Origin: Nitrospira sp.
Lineage (GTDB): Bacteria > Nitrospirota > Nitrospiria > Nitrospirales > Nitrospiraceae
Length of the DNA stretch: 64,000 nucleotides
Direction of reading: 5' to 3'
Assembly: GCA_005116745.1 (NCBI GenBank)
Contig: SWDS01000002.1
Coordinates: forward strand, 491,221 to 555,220
The position numbers were made by a program, and so were the translations under genes. Of this stretch, positions 44,045-52,224 are shown piece after piece. The notes under the pieces are model-generated. The model saw only the letters and a program-made list of their open reading frames with translations. It was not told where the DNA came from and did not search any database. Positions within the stretch are counted from its first letter, which is position 1, and each line of letters starts with the position of its first letter.

Positions 44045-44069
44045 GTTTTCCTGGTGAGACCTGGTTGCG

Positions 44070-44300
44070 TTACTCGTCCGGCTCTTCGATCGGGCCAGCC
44101 CATTCACCTTTGGCCAGCGTGACTTCCTGAAACCCGCCGTCCGGCCATTGGAACTGTCCGGCCTCATCGACAAGCACGATAAAGGGATCGACCTCATGCG
44201 CTTGTCCCCGGAACCAGTACCAGCCTGGCTGAGTCGGCCCATTCGTGCTCCAACGATAGGTCGGCATCAGGTCCCCCGGAACGCTCTGTGATTGCGGCAT
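44070..44300 (-). CDS. Conserved hypothetical small protein upstream of zwf
   Basis: A 76-residue soluble protein, rich in tryptophan and proline (WYWFRGQAHEVDPFIVLVDE). A strong site (GAGGAGAAGAAGGA) is just before the ATG at 44300. It ends 25 bases before zwf and probably shares a transcript. It resembles small beta-sheet proteins of unknown function; no motif suggests catalysis. Its start also faces the hrpB start, so this is a divergent promoter region. Confidence 0.7.
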   Translation of the reverse strand: MPQSQSVPGDLMPTYRWSTNGPTQPGWYWFRGQAHEVDPFIVLVDEAGQFQWPDGGFQEVTLAKGEWAGPIEEPDE

Positions 44301-44361
44301 TCCTTCTTCTCCTCACTTTTTGGTACAGTCTGTTCCATCACGTGTACGAACCTATCACGTC

Positions 44362-46881
44362 ATGTCCACACTTCCAATAGAAGATGTCCTGCCATCAATC
44401 CGCGAAGCGTTGAACGACGGTCCCAATGTGCTGCTCACGGCCCCTCCCGGCGCCGGGAAAACCACTCACGTTCCACTCGCACTTCTCGAGTCGCCTTGGC
44501 TATCGAACAGGAAACTTCTGATGCTGGAGCCACGGCGGCTTGCTGCACGAGCTGCGGCTCACCGGATGGCCGACCAGCTGCACGAGCCTGTCGGGGAAAC
44601 CGTCGGCTATCGGATGCGATTCGACACCAAGATCGGGTCGAGAACGAGGCTCGAAGTTGTCACCGAGGGAGTCCTGACGCGGCTGCTCCAAGAGGATCCG
44701 TCGCTGAATGCCTACGGCATGGTGGTGTTCGACGAATTTCATGAACGAAGTCTGCAAGCCGACCTTGGACTTGCCCTCTGTCTTGAAGCTCAACGTCTCT
44801 TTCGCCCCGACCTTCGCCTCTTGGTGATGTCGGCGACCCTCAACTGCGGTCCGGTCAGCGAACTGATGGGGTATGCGCCGCTCATTACCTGCGAAGGCCG
44901 GCTATTTCCCGTCGAAACCCGATACCTCGATCAGCCGGTCTCCGGACGACTTGATCTTGCCGTCGCGCAACATATTCGACGATCACTGGCGCACGATGAC
45001 GGCAGCTTGCTGGTCTTTCTTCCGGGAATGGCTGATATCCGCCGAGTCGAACGGACGCTGTTGGAGTCCAAACTGGGACCCTCGATACAGATCGCACCGC
45101 TGCACGGTGAGCTTCCACAAGCCATGCAAGACGCGGCGATTCGACCAGCGGCTCCTGGATCACGAAAAATCGTGCTCGCCACGTCGATTGCCGAAACCAG
45201 CTTGACCATCGAGGGCGTGCGCGTGGTGATCGACGGAGGCTGGCTCCGCATTCCCCGGTTCGATCCTCGTTCCGGTCTGACTCGGTTGGAGACCATTCGC
45301 GTCACGCGAGATTCGGCTGAGCAACGCCGTGGCAGAGCGGGGCGCCTTGAACCAGGCATCTGTTACCGACTGTGGACCGAAAAGGAGCAGGCCTCACTTG
45401 CAGTCCATCGTCCACCTGAAATTCTCGAGGCAGACTTAGCCCCGCTGATGCTGGATCTCGCCCAGTGGGGTGCGCAGAGACCGGACGAATTGTCCTGGCT
45501 CACTCCGCCGCCGGCTGGAGCGGTCGCCCAGGCCAAAGATTTACTTGTACAGCTCGGCGCCTTCTCAACTAGCGGGCGCCTGACGGATCATGGACGGCAC
45601 ATGACTGAGCTTCCGCTGCATCCCCGCTTGGCGCATATGCTGATTAGAGCCATTTCACTGAGGCTTGCCGATCAGGCCTGCGAAGTGGCGGCGCTGTTGA
45701 GTGAACGTGACGTCCTGCACGGACCGGCGGCAGGCCAGAATGTAGATGTGCGTGTCAGGCTGGATATGCTTCAGGGTGAAGGTGATTGCAGCAGCCAGGC
45801 AGTCAATCGAACCGCACTCGAACGCGTGAGGCGAACGGCTCAACTCTGGCGACGACAGCTCAAGAGGCTGTCGGGGAAGCCCAACGGCGACGGACACGAC
45901 CACCCGCATGTGGCTGGTCTTTTGCTCGCGCTGGCCTATCCTGATCGGATCGCGCAGCGGCAACCTGGTGAGATTGCCAGTTACCGACTGGTGAATGGGC
46001 GAGGTGCACGGTTCAGAAGACCTGATCCCATCGCGACGGAACCCTTCATTGTCATCGCGGACTTGGATGGAGGAGGCCAGTGGGCCGATATTAACCTCGC
46101 CGCTCCGATCACGTGCGAGGCCATCGAGTTGTTGTACCAGGAGCAGGTCATCGAAGACGAATTGGTTGTCTGGGATGAGCGTATTGGTGCTGTTCGAGCC
46201 TCATGCCGTCGCAGCCTCGGATCCGTCATTCTTTCAGAGGTTGCCCTCTCAAAACCAGATGAGCAGTCCTTAGTTTATGCGCTTTTAAATGGAATAGGCA
46301 AAGTAGGGATTCATATATTGAATATTCCACCTGAGCTTCAACAGTGGCGATCTCGAGTCATGTGGGTTCACCGCATCGAGGCTCCTCACTCGGACTGGCC
46401 CGATCTTGCCGACAAGGCGTTACTGACAACGTTGGATCAGTGGCTAGGGCCTTACCTTGCCGGAATCACAACACTTGATCGTGTGAAGCGGTTGGATGTG
46501 ACCGTGCCATTGCATGCCTTGCTTACGCGCGAACAGCAACGGCGTCTCGACAGGATGGCCCCAACTCATATCACCGTACCGAGCGGCTCTCATCTCCGCG
46601 TCGACTACGATCAGCCAGATCTCCCGGTTCTTGCCGTACGACTACAAGAGATGTTCGGTTGTCAGGAGACGCCACGGGTGGCGGACGGAAAGATTCCTGT
46701 GATGCTGCACCTCCTCTCTCCCGCCAAGCGCCCCGTGCAGGTCACACAAGACTTAGGCGGCTTCTGGAAGCGAGCGTATCAAGATGTCCGGAAGGAACTA
46801 CGTGGTCGGTATCCAAAACACCACTGGCCTGAAGATCCGCTGAGTGCCGTGCCGACGGCAAAGGCAAAGCGGCGTAGTTAA
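44362..46881 (+). CDS. hrpB: ATP-dependent helicase HrpB
   Basis: An 839-residue DEAH-type RNA helicase. Motif I is PPGAGKTTHVPLALL near residue 28, motif II DEFHERSLQ near 118, motif III SATLN near 155, and motif VI QRRGRAGRLEPG near 323. C-terminal helicase-associated domains with a HrpB-specific end (KRRS tail) follow. Bacterial HrpB is a non-essential helicase of uncertain substrate. The ATG at 44362 aligns with the family start; an upstream in-frame start at 44320 adds unconserved residues. Encoded alone, divergent from the 76-aa gene. Confidence 0.93.
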   Translation: MSTLPIEDVLPSIREALNDGPNVLLTAPPGAGKTTHVPLALLESPWLSNRKLLMLEPRRLAARAAAHRMADQLHEPVGETVGYRMRFDTKIGSRTRLEVVTEGVLTRLLQEDPSLNAYGMVVFDEFHERSLQADLGLALCLEAQRLFRPDLRLLVMSATLNCGPVSELMGYAPLITCEGRLFPVETRYLDQPVSGRLDLAVAQHIRRSLAHDDGSLLVFLPGMADIRRVERTLLESKLGPSIQIAPLHGELPQAMQDAAIRPAAPGSRKIVLATSIAETSLTIEGVRVVIDGGWLRIPRFDPRSGLTRLETIRVTRDSAEQRRGRAGRLEPGICYRLWTEKEQASLAVHRPPEILEADLAPLMLDLAQWGAQRPDELSWLTPPPAGAVAQAKDLLVQLGAFSTSGRLTDHGRHMTELPLHPRLAHMLIRAISLRLADQACEVAALLSERDVLHGPAAGQNVDVRVRLDMLQGEGDCSSQAVNRTALERVRRTAQLWRRQLKRLSGKPNGDGHDHPHVAGLLLALAYPDRIAQRQPGEIASYRLVNGRGARFRRPDPIATEPFIVIADLDGGGQWADINLAAPITCEAIELLYQEQVIEDELVVWDERIGAVRASCRRSLGSVILSEVALSKPDEQSLVYALLNGIGKVGIHILNIPPELQQWRSRVMWVHRIEAPHSDWPDLADKALLTTLDQWLGPYLAGITTLDRVKRLDVTVPLHALLTREQQRRLDRMAPTHITVPSGSHLRVDYDQPDLPVLAVRLQEMFGCQETPRVADGKIPVMLHLLSPAKRPVQVTQDLGGFWKRAYQDVRKELRGRYPKHHWPEDPLSAVPTAKAKRRS

Positions 46882-46976
46882 CTTACGCGCGGCATCATTC
46901 AACAATCGCTTGAGGTCTTACTACGAGAGATCTCATACACAAAGCATTCCATCGACTCACAGTTCTGTCAGTGTGA

Positions 46977-47288
46977 TCACCCATTCCTGCGTCGCTCTTC
47001 CCAGATTCGAAATGCCACAAGGTCCTGTGCGAGGCTATGGAGCAGCAGCGTCAACACCGCCGCATCATCGATGAATCCAACACCAGGGATAAAGTCTGGT
47101 ATCAAGTCTATCGGGCTCACAACGTAGAGCAGGGCTCCTGCAAGCGAGGCAAGTGTGCGCACGGAGAGCCCCCGGTAGCTACCATCCTTCCAAGCCTTGA
47201 GAAGACGACCCAACAGGGGAAGGTCAGACCGGAGACGCCCGATCATGCGGAGCATCTCAAAGAACCTCGTGGATATTTTCATCTGCAC
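46977..47288 (-). CDS. YkvA/DUF1232 family membrane protein
   Basis: A 103-residue protein with the DUF1232 signature YVVSPIDLIPDFIPGVGFIDD near residue 55, flanked by a hydrophobic helix. This family is common in bacteria, has one or two membrane helices and unknown function. The N-terminal 40 residues are basic and helical. No operon partner within 200 bases. Start at 47288 is family-like (MKIST after a leading MQ). Confidence 0.87.
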   Translation of the reverse strand: MQMKISTRFFEMLRMIGRLRSDLPLLGRLLKAWKDGSYRGLSVRTLASLAGALLYVVSPIDLIPDFIPGVGFIDDAAVLTLLLHSLAQDLVAFRIWEERRRNG

Positions 47289-47698
47289 CTCCAGGACGAC
47301 CGGTTTTCTTGTTCTTCATGGGAGTGCACAGTGCACACATTGTCGTAAAGCATACCAAAGACAGAGAATGTTTTGAAGTAAGACAACGATGGCATCTCGA
47401 CCTAAGACCGAACCTCGCTCTACTATGCACGCACGACCAGGCTCTGGTCGTGCGTGATCACATCGACTCCGCCATAGAAACATCGAATGGCCAACAAGTA
47501 AATCACTGTACTCGCCGCTGAGCAGGTCGCCACGGAAACGGATGGTAGCATGATATCGACCTCCGGCAGTGACTTGCAGATCCTCCAGGTGGACGAGAAT
47601 CCTGGATTGAAGCGAAGGCGGAAGGAGATTGCCTTTGGCAGGAAACCCCCACAGGGTCTACCTGCCAACTGAGGTGAGCATGGGAACTTGACCGGAAA
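47289..47698. other. Non-coding stretch with a long hairpin
   Basis: About 410 bases. Frames on both strands look like noise. The notable feature is a perfect 13-bp inverted repeat at 47428-47456. Confidence 0.5.
47428..47456. repeat. Perfect 13-bp inverted repeat with 3-base loop
   Basis: cacgcacgaccag and ctggtcgtgcgtg flank gct. There is no T-run on either side, so a terminator is doubtful. It could be a binding site, a folded RNA or a relic of a mobile element. Confidence 0.6.
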
Positions 47699-47974
47699 TT
47701 ATTCCGTCTTGGCCTTTATTTCCTTCACTTTACCCTTGGCTCGTTCACCGGCAGCCTTGATATTGCCTTTGGCCCGTTCACCCATGGCTTTCATTTTATT
47801 GCCCTGGGCTTCTTCTATCTTGGCCTTGGCTTCCCCCTTGGCTTCCTCTACGGTGGCTTTGGCTTCCCCCTTCACCGCTTCCATGGTGGCAGCGGTCTCG
47901 CCTGCATGCGTAAACGACGGGGTAAGAAACAGAACCGCACCCAACGATAGCACGGTTAGAAATGACAAGCGCAT
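47699..47974 (-). CDS. Secreted Lys/Glu/Ala-rich repeat protein
   Basis: A 91-residue protein with a signal peptide (about 1-24, FLTVLSLGAVLFLTPSFTHA) and then a helical region built from 11-residue-like repeats such as KGEAKATVEEAKGEAKAKIE and ERAKGNIKAAGERAKGKVKE. The pattern is like LEA-type or apolipoprotein-like amphipathic helices, which often guard against drying or membrane stress. GGAG lies 8 bases before the ATG at 47974; the longer frame from 48040 is rejected. Exported to the periplasm. Function unknown. Confidence 0.65.
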   Translation of the reverse strand: MRLSFLTVLSLGAVLFLTPSFTHAGETAATMEAVKGEAKATVEEAKGEAKAKIEEAQGNKMKAMGERAKGNIKAAGERAKGKVKEIKAKTE

Positions 47975-48128
47975 AGGGACTCTCCTTTGCAATGAGGTGA
48001 ATGAACGCCAGAACCTGTGCCTATTCATGAGCGATCTCAAGTTTCGATGAAAATTCTGAATCTGCTTCGAGTGTGAGTCCTTTCATCTGGGTTTATGTGA
48101 ATAGCAGCTAGGAGCGAGACTATGGCGA

Positions 48129-49874
48129 TTAACGAAACAATCGTACTGGCACTTTCCGCCCTTTGATCCGAGCACGGCCAAGCTGGTCGACAATACGAGC
48201 GGCGAGGGATTCCGGGACATCGACGATGGAAAACCGATCTTCGATTTCGATCGCGCCGATGACGTTGGAGTTGACCTTCACCTCATTGGCGATTGCGCCC
48301 ACAAGGTCGCCTGGCCTAATACCGGCTTCATGTCCAGCACCGATGTACACCCGTGCCATGCCGGTCTCCCGCTGTCCACCTTGACGAGGTGGCCCAGTCG
48401 GCCGACGCTCAGGTCGGGAGGATGTGCTGCGGGATCGGTCGTCATAGCGACCAGCCTGCCGGACCGGCCTGCCGAATTCCGGCTGCCTGGCAGACGCTCC
48501 CGGAATCTCCTGTTCCGGACGTTCCCCACCCTGCGTCCGAACCAGCAGTTTGATCGCGGCTGCTGCCACATCGGTTGCTGAATGGGAGGCGGCCAGCCGA
48601 TCAACAAGGGGTGTGAACCCATCCAGCTTCCCATCGCGCAAGACCTCTGCCATGGCCGCCTGGATCCGCTCCAACTGTTTGGCTCGAAGATCGGCGACAC
48701 TGGGCACAGGCAAGACGGTGACCTGAGCTTTTGTGTGTTGCTCAATCGTTCGTAGCAGACGCTGTTCTCGAGGATCAAGAATCGTGATAGCCACGCCTTC
48801 CCGACCAGCTCGACCGGTCCGACCGATCCGATGCACGTACACCTCAGCGGAGGACGGGAGGTCGTAGTTGATCACGTGTGATACTTGGGGGATGTCCAGG
48901 CCGCGCGCAGCCACATCGGTTGCCACCAGCAACTCAGTTTGCCCGCCTTTGAATGCCTGCATCACACGGTCACGCTGCCCCTGGTTCATACCTCCATGAA
49001 TCGCTTCGGCTCGATGGCCGCGACCCGTCAGCATCGCCGTCACTTCATCGACTTCTAGTCTGGTTCGACAGAAGACCAGTGCTGACTTCGCACCGGACAC
49101 GTCGATCACACGGGCAAGCGCCGCCCCTCGATGCGGTCTCGTGACAATATAGGCCACTTGCTGGACGCGTGGAGCCGTGCCGGCTTTGACTGGTTCTTTG
49201 GCAATCGTAATCTCGACAGGATTGTGGAGATGCCGGTGGGCGATCGAACGAATCCGTGGAGGCATCGTCGCGGAGAACAAGGCGGTCTGTTTGGTCTTGG
49301 GCGTTCCGGTCAGGATCGCGTCCAGGTCATCCGCAAACCCCATGTCGAGCATTTCATCGGCCTCGTCCAATACGACGACCTTCACATCCTGCAGCTTCAG
49401 CGTGCCACGGCGGATATGATCCAAGGCTCGGCCTGGTGTGGCGACGACCACGTCGACTCCCCGCTTGAGCGCGTACAACTGCGGGCCGATGGCTTGCCCA
49501 CCATAGACCGCTAACACCGTCATGCGTAATTCCTTGCCGTACCGTTGCATCGCTTCTCCGACTTGAATCGCCAACTCGCGGGTCGGGACGAGCACAAGCG
49601 CTGATGGGCGAGCCTTGGCTTCATGACCGATTCGCTGCAGCAATGGCAACGCAAATGCTGCGGTCTTGCCAGTGCCGGTCGCCGCCTGTCCGAGCAAATC
49701 TCGTCCTGCGAGGAGCGGCGGAATCGCTTCGCGTTGGATGGGGGTGGGCTCTTCGTAGCCCAACGTTTCCAACGTCGTGAGAAGCGGTGCTTCAAGTCCT
49801 AAGGAAACGAATCCTGGTGAAAATCCTGTTGCGGTCGGGCCGGCGGATGCTGATGGGTGACTCTGTTTCGTCAC
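48129..49874 (-). CDS. DEAD-box RNA helicase with DbpA-type C-terminal domain
   Basis: A 581-residue cold-shock/ribosome-type helicase. The Q motif PTPIQREAIPPLLAGRDLLG is near 42, motif I ATGTGKTAAFALPLL near 60, motif II VLDEADEMLDMGFADDL near 166, SATMPPR near 198 and motif VI HRIGRTGRAGREG near 350. A basic, arginine-rich linker (about 450-490) leads to the DbpA RNA-binding domain (about 500-575, ending PVRLFR). It resembles DeaD/CsdA. The gene is preceded by a long apparently untranslated leader. Role in RNA unwinding, ribosome assembly or decay is inferred from family. Confidence 0.92.
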   Translation of the reverse strand: MTKQSHPSASAGPTATGFSPGFVSLGLEAPLLTTLETLGYEEPTPIQREAIPPLLAGRDLLGQAATGTGKTAAFALPLLQRIGHEAKARPSALVLVPTRELAIQVGEAMQRYGKELRMTVLAVYGGQAIGPQLYALKRGVDVVVATPGRALDHIRRGTLKLQDVKVVVLDEADEMLDMGFADDLDAILTGTPKTKQTALFSATMPPRIRSIAHRHLHNPVEITIAKEPVKAGTAPRVQQVAYIVTRPHRGAALARVIDVSGAKSALVFCRTRLEVDEVTAMLTGRGHRAEAIHGGMNQGQRDRVMQAFKGGQTELLVATDVAARGLDIPQVSHVINYDLPSSAEVYVHRIGRTGRAGREGVAITILDPREQRLLRTIEQHTKAQVTVLPVPSVADLRAKQLERIQAAMAEVLRDGKLDGFTPLVDRLAASHSATDVAAAAIKLLVRTQGGERPEQEIPGASARQPEFGRPVRQAGRYDDRSRSTSSRPERRPTGPPRQGGQRETGMARVYIGAGHEAGIRPGDLVGAIANEVKVNSNVIGAIEIEDRFSIVDVPESLAARIVDQLGRARIKGRKVPVRLFR

Positions 49875-50223
49875 GGAAACCGTTACCTTTCTGCCAATGA
49901 TGGTCGTGGAATCGTGGAGAGTAAAGAACGACGACTCACAGCAGACTTGATGTTACGTTGGAATGGGACGATAGCGCAAGAGCAGGATCAGCCTGTTTTC
50001 AAAAATCGTCAACAGGCAGGTCGCGAAGCACCACAGGTTCAAGCTGAGCCTCGGAACAGGATCGATTCACAGTGCGTCGGGTTCGCATCATGTTGTCCGA
50101 GGGGGATGGCTTTCACAAGATGGGCGGACAGGATGTTCAGTACCTGTCCGCCCCCACACGGTCACCAGCTGATTATGAGGCATCCTCTGTCCGGCAAAGT
50201 AATCCGGGGAGAAGCCTGCCGCC
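49875..50223. other. Intergenic region upstream of the DEAD-box gene
   Basis: About 350 bases with no gene that I accept; a 188-codon frame on the plus strand overlapping this area has no family content. It holds the hairpin at 50122-50153 and presumably the helicase promoter and leader. Confidence 0.45.
50122..50153. repeat. Perfect 11-bp hairpin
   Basis: gggcggacagg pairs exactly with cctgtccgccc across a 10-base loop. It is 71 bases after the end of the minus-strand gene at 50224-50544 and upstream of the helicase gene. It lacks a T-run; it may still stop or stabilise the upstream transcript. Confidence 0.5.
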
Positions 50224-50544
50224 TTATAGCTTCGGTAGAGCCAACGCACGCACAGGAACCAACCGATCCTCTGTCGGGATCAGGAACATCATTTGTGCGA
50301 GGGCTCGGTATCTCGCTTCCAATGCACGGCATCGATTCACGAATCGGCTGGCGGATATTCGAGGGAAATAGTCGCGGTGCTGCTCGTAAAAGAGCGCCCG
50401 GCGTCCCCAACGCTCGGCTTTGAAGATGCACAGCCGGGTCACCAATTCAAAAAGATGCTGTGGTGATAACTGTGTGGGTCTCCGTCTCATTGGTGCGGGG
50501 ATAACAGATGTGGAGAGGGTGAGTCCTTTTGTCACATTCTTCAT
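50224..50544 (-). CDS. Hypothetical protein
   Basis: A 106-residue basic protein without a known domain. The N-terminus (MKNVTKGLTLSTSVIPAPMR) may be cleaved or disordered; the centre has an aromatic-rich helix (HLFELVTRLCIFKAERWGRR). AGGAGG lies eight bases before the ATG at 50544, which is why this start is chosen over the in-frame one at 50670. No neighbour on this strand within the same transcript. Confidence 0.55.
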   Translation of the reverse strand: MKNVTKGLTLSTSVIPAPMRRRPTQLSPQHLFELVTRLCIFKAERWGRRALFYEQHRDYFPRISASRFVNRCRALEARYRALAQMMFLIPTEDRLVPVRALALPKL

Positions 50545-50971
50545 AGCGCGTCCTCCTTGTGCTATGTGCCTGACCCATCGTCTTGAGCATCGCGACTCAA
50601 GCGCCTTGCGCGCCCACAGCCTCGGCTCATCCTTAGATGACGTTATAATCCCAGAAGATGAAGAGAGCATTAGGAGAAGATGAAAACTTCTTCATAAATG
50701 GCGAGAAGTTAGGCTTCCCCCACAATCTTGCATGGTGTGAGAGGAGCGAACAGGCAAGACGACGAGATTGGCTATTTGGCTCAGGTGCAGCCTGGGAGGA
50801 TTTCTGTGGCCATGTAGGTCAGATTGTTCGTGTAGGAAATAAAACCCTTCCGGCGTCCAAAGAGGGTCAGCACACAGTCTGTTCCCTTATGGTCGGTGAA
50901 AAACCGGTAGTCAGTGCCAGATGGAGCGGAAGTGTAGTCTCCCCCTGTCCGATTGCATAACCTGACCCTTC
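50545..50971. other. Non-coding stretch
   Basis: About 425 bases. A 100-codon frame on the plus strand (50658-50960) has no ribosome site or family-like pattern. I see no repeat or RNA gene. Confidence 0.4.
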
Positions 50972-51751
50972 TTATTGCTCAGGGGGTACAAAGCTGACGT
51001 TGGCGAGGGCCGTGGTTTTGACTGGCGGATAGGTTCCCTCGAATCTGGCCGGAAACACGTACAGGCGCTCCCTCACTGAGAACAACAGCCGATACTCCTG
51101 TTCGGCATCACTGCGCAGATACAGCGTGAGCAGCGAGGAGGTTGATTGTTTATCGACCCGTGCCCAGTTTAGTCCAAGTTGCGTAGGAACCACATAGAGG
51201 CCCACGATAATCATGGCGAATGCGATATACGCCATCGACAGATCAATGTGCCCGCCCATTGTTGTGAACCGCGCCACGAGCAGTTCGAGTGCCGAGCTCG
51301 ATAAGAGCAGAATTGCGACCACACCGATCGTGGACAGAACAATAGCCGATGTGACATAGCCAAATGTGCTTAGGACTAGGGTCATCACCAAGAGCGCGAC
51401 CAGAAACCATGGCCCATACTGAACTACGGCCAGGGAGCGCTTGAACTGAGTGTTCCCAGTCAAATCGTCCTGATCGGCGATCACTGCGAGGTTCGTCGTA
51501 GCCAGATACCCGAGGTAGAGCAGGAGTAACAGCGGCACCCAGCTTTGACTGAAATAGGTCGCCGTCGGAACTTCCTCTAAGATCCACGAGGCTCCGAATT
51601 CTGAAAAATAGGCTTTCGTATAAAACGATCCAGAGAGATACGCCACCCCACTCAGGGCAGCCAACCCAGCTATCGTCTTCGGCGCCTGCTCGATGAGTCG
51701 TCGAGCCCCGGCTCGAGCAGATTCAGTCTTATTTTGGTCGTCGCGGGGCAT
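50972..51751 (-). CDS. Hypothetical integral membrane protein
   Basis: A 259-residue protein with a basic N-terminus and about five hydrophobic spans (near 30, 70, 115, 140 and 175), then an extracytoplasmic domain of about 75 residues with beta strands (YRLLFSVRERLYVFPARFEG). No catalytic motif. The predicted topology places the last domain outside the membrane. It lies 27 bases downstream of the STAS gene on the same strand, so it may be part of the partner-switching transcript. Family unknown. Confidence 0.65.
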   Translation of the reverse strand: MPRDDQNKTESARAGARRLIEQAPKTIAGLAALSGVAYLSGSFYTKAYFSEFGASWILEEVPTATYFSQSWVPLLLLLYLGYLATTNLAVIADQDDLTGNTQFKRSLAVVQYGPWFLVALLVMTLVLSTFGYVTSAIVLSTIGVVAILLLSSSALELLVARFTTMGGHIDLSMAYIAFAMIIVGLYVVPTQLGLNWARVDKQSTSSLLTLYLRSDAEQEYRLLFSVRERLYVFPARFEGTYPPVKTTALANVSFVPPEQ

Positions 51752-51778
51752 GGGGCATGATGGAGCACACCGAAATGG

Positions 51779-52165
51779 CTAGCTCGCAAAGGCGGCGGCA
51801 GCCTCTTCTTCCGTGTTGCACAATTGAATGCTCTCTCCATACACCCGGTTCAGTAGGTCAAAGCCGCTGGCTTGAAGAGCTTCTTTGACCATTCCTTTCG
51901 CAGCAGCAATCTTCATCTGCCCTTGAACATTGTTGAGCTGCTTGCAGGCCAGTATCAAGACTCGGATCCCTCCGCTGCTGATATAGTCGATATCAGCCAG
52001 ATTGAGGATGACCTTTTTCGCACCCGCATCCACAATCTTTTTCATGTCCTGGTTTCCCTGTTCCGCAGTGGTGGCGGAGAGGCTGCCCTGCATCTTGACG
52101 AAGGTGATTCCGGCATTCTCACGGGAGGTCACCGTCAACGTGTGTCTGGTCCCTTGATCCATCAT
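51779..52165 (-). CDS. STAS-domain anti-sigma factor antagonist
   Basis: A 128-residue single STAS domain. The phospho-acceptor region reads LNLADIDYISSGGIRVLILA with the target serine in SSGG, and a TLTVTSRENAGITFVKMQG-like first strand. Proteins of this type are released from or bound to a kinase/anti-sigma factor according to phosphorylation. It stands 59 bases downstream of the multi-domain SpoIIE/kinase protein on the same strand, so it is a likely substrate of both its kinase and phosphatase parts. A sigma factor was not seen nearby. Confidence 0.9.
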   Translation of the reverse strand: MMDQGTRHTLTVTSRENAGITFVKMQGSLSATTAEQGNQDMKKIVDAGAKKVILNLADIDYISSGGIRVLILACKQLNNVQGQMKIAAAKGMVKEALQASGFDLLNRVYGESIQLCNTEEEAAAAFAS

Positions 52166-52224
52166 TATGTCCCTTTCCGTATTAGGAGAAGATCGTCATT
52201 CTATCTTAGCAGACCGGCAGCTCG

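Noticed and set aside
49857..50423. 188-codon plus-strand frame opposite the helicase leader and the 106-aa gene
   Set aside because: It covers an antisense area of a better-supported gene, has no ribosome site or family-like pattern, and contains many arginine/proline codons typical of shadow frames.
50658..50960. 100-codon plus-strand frame
   Set aside because: No domain, no ribosome site and no neighbour. The sequence is protein-like in places, so I note it, but not enough to annotate.
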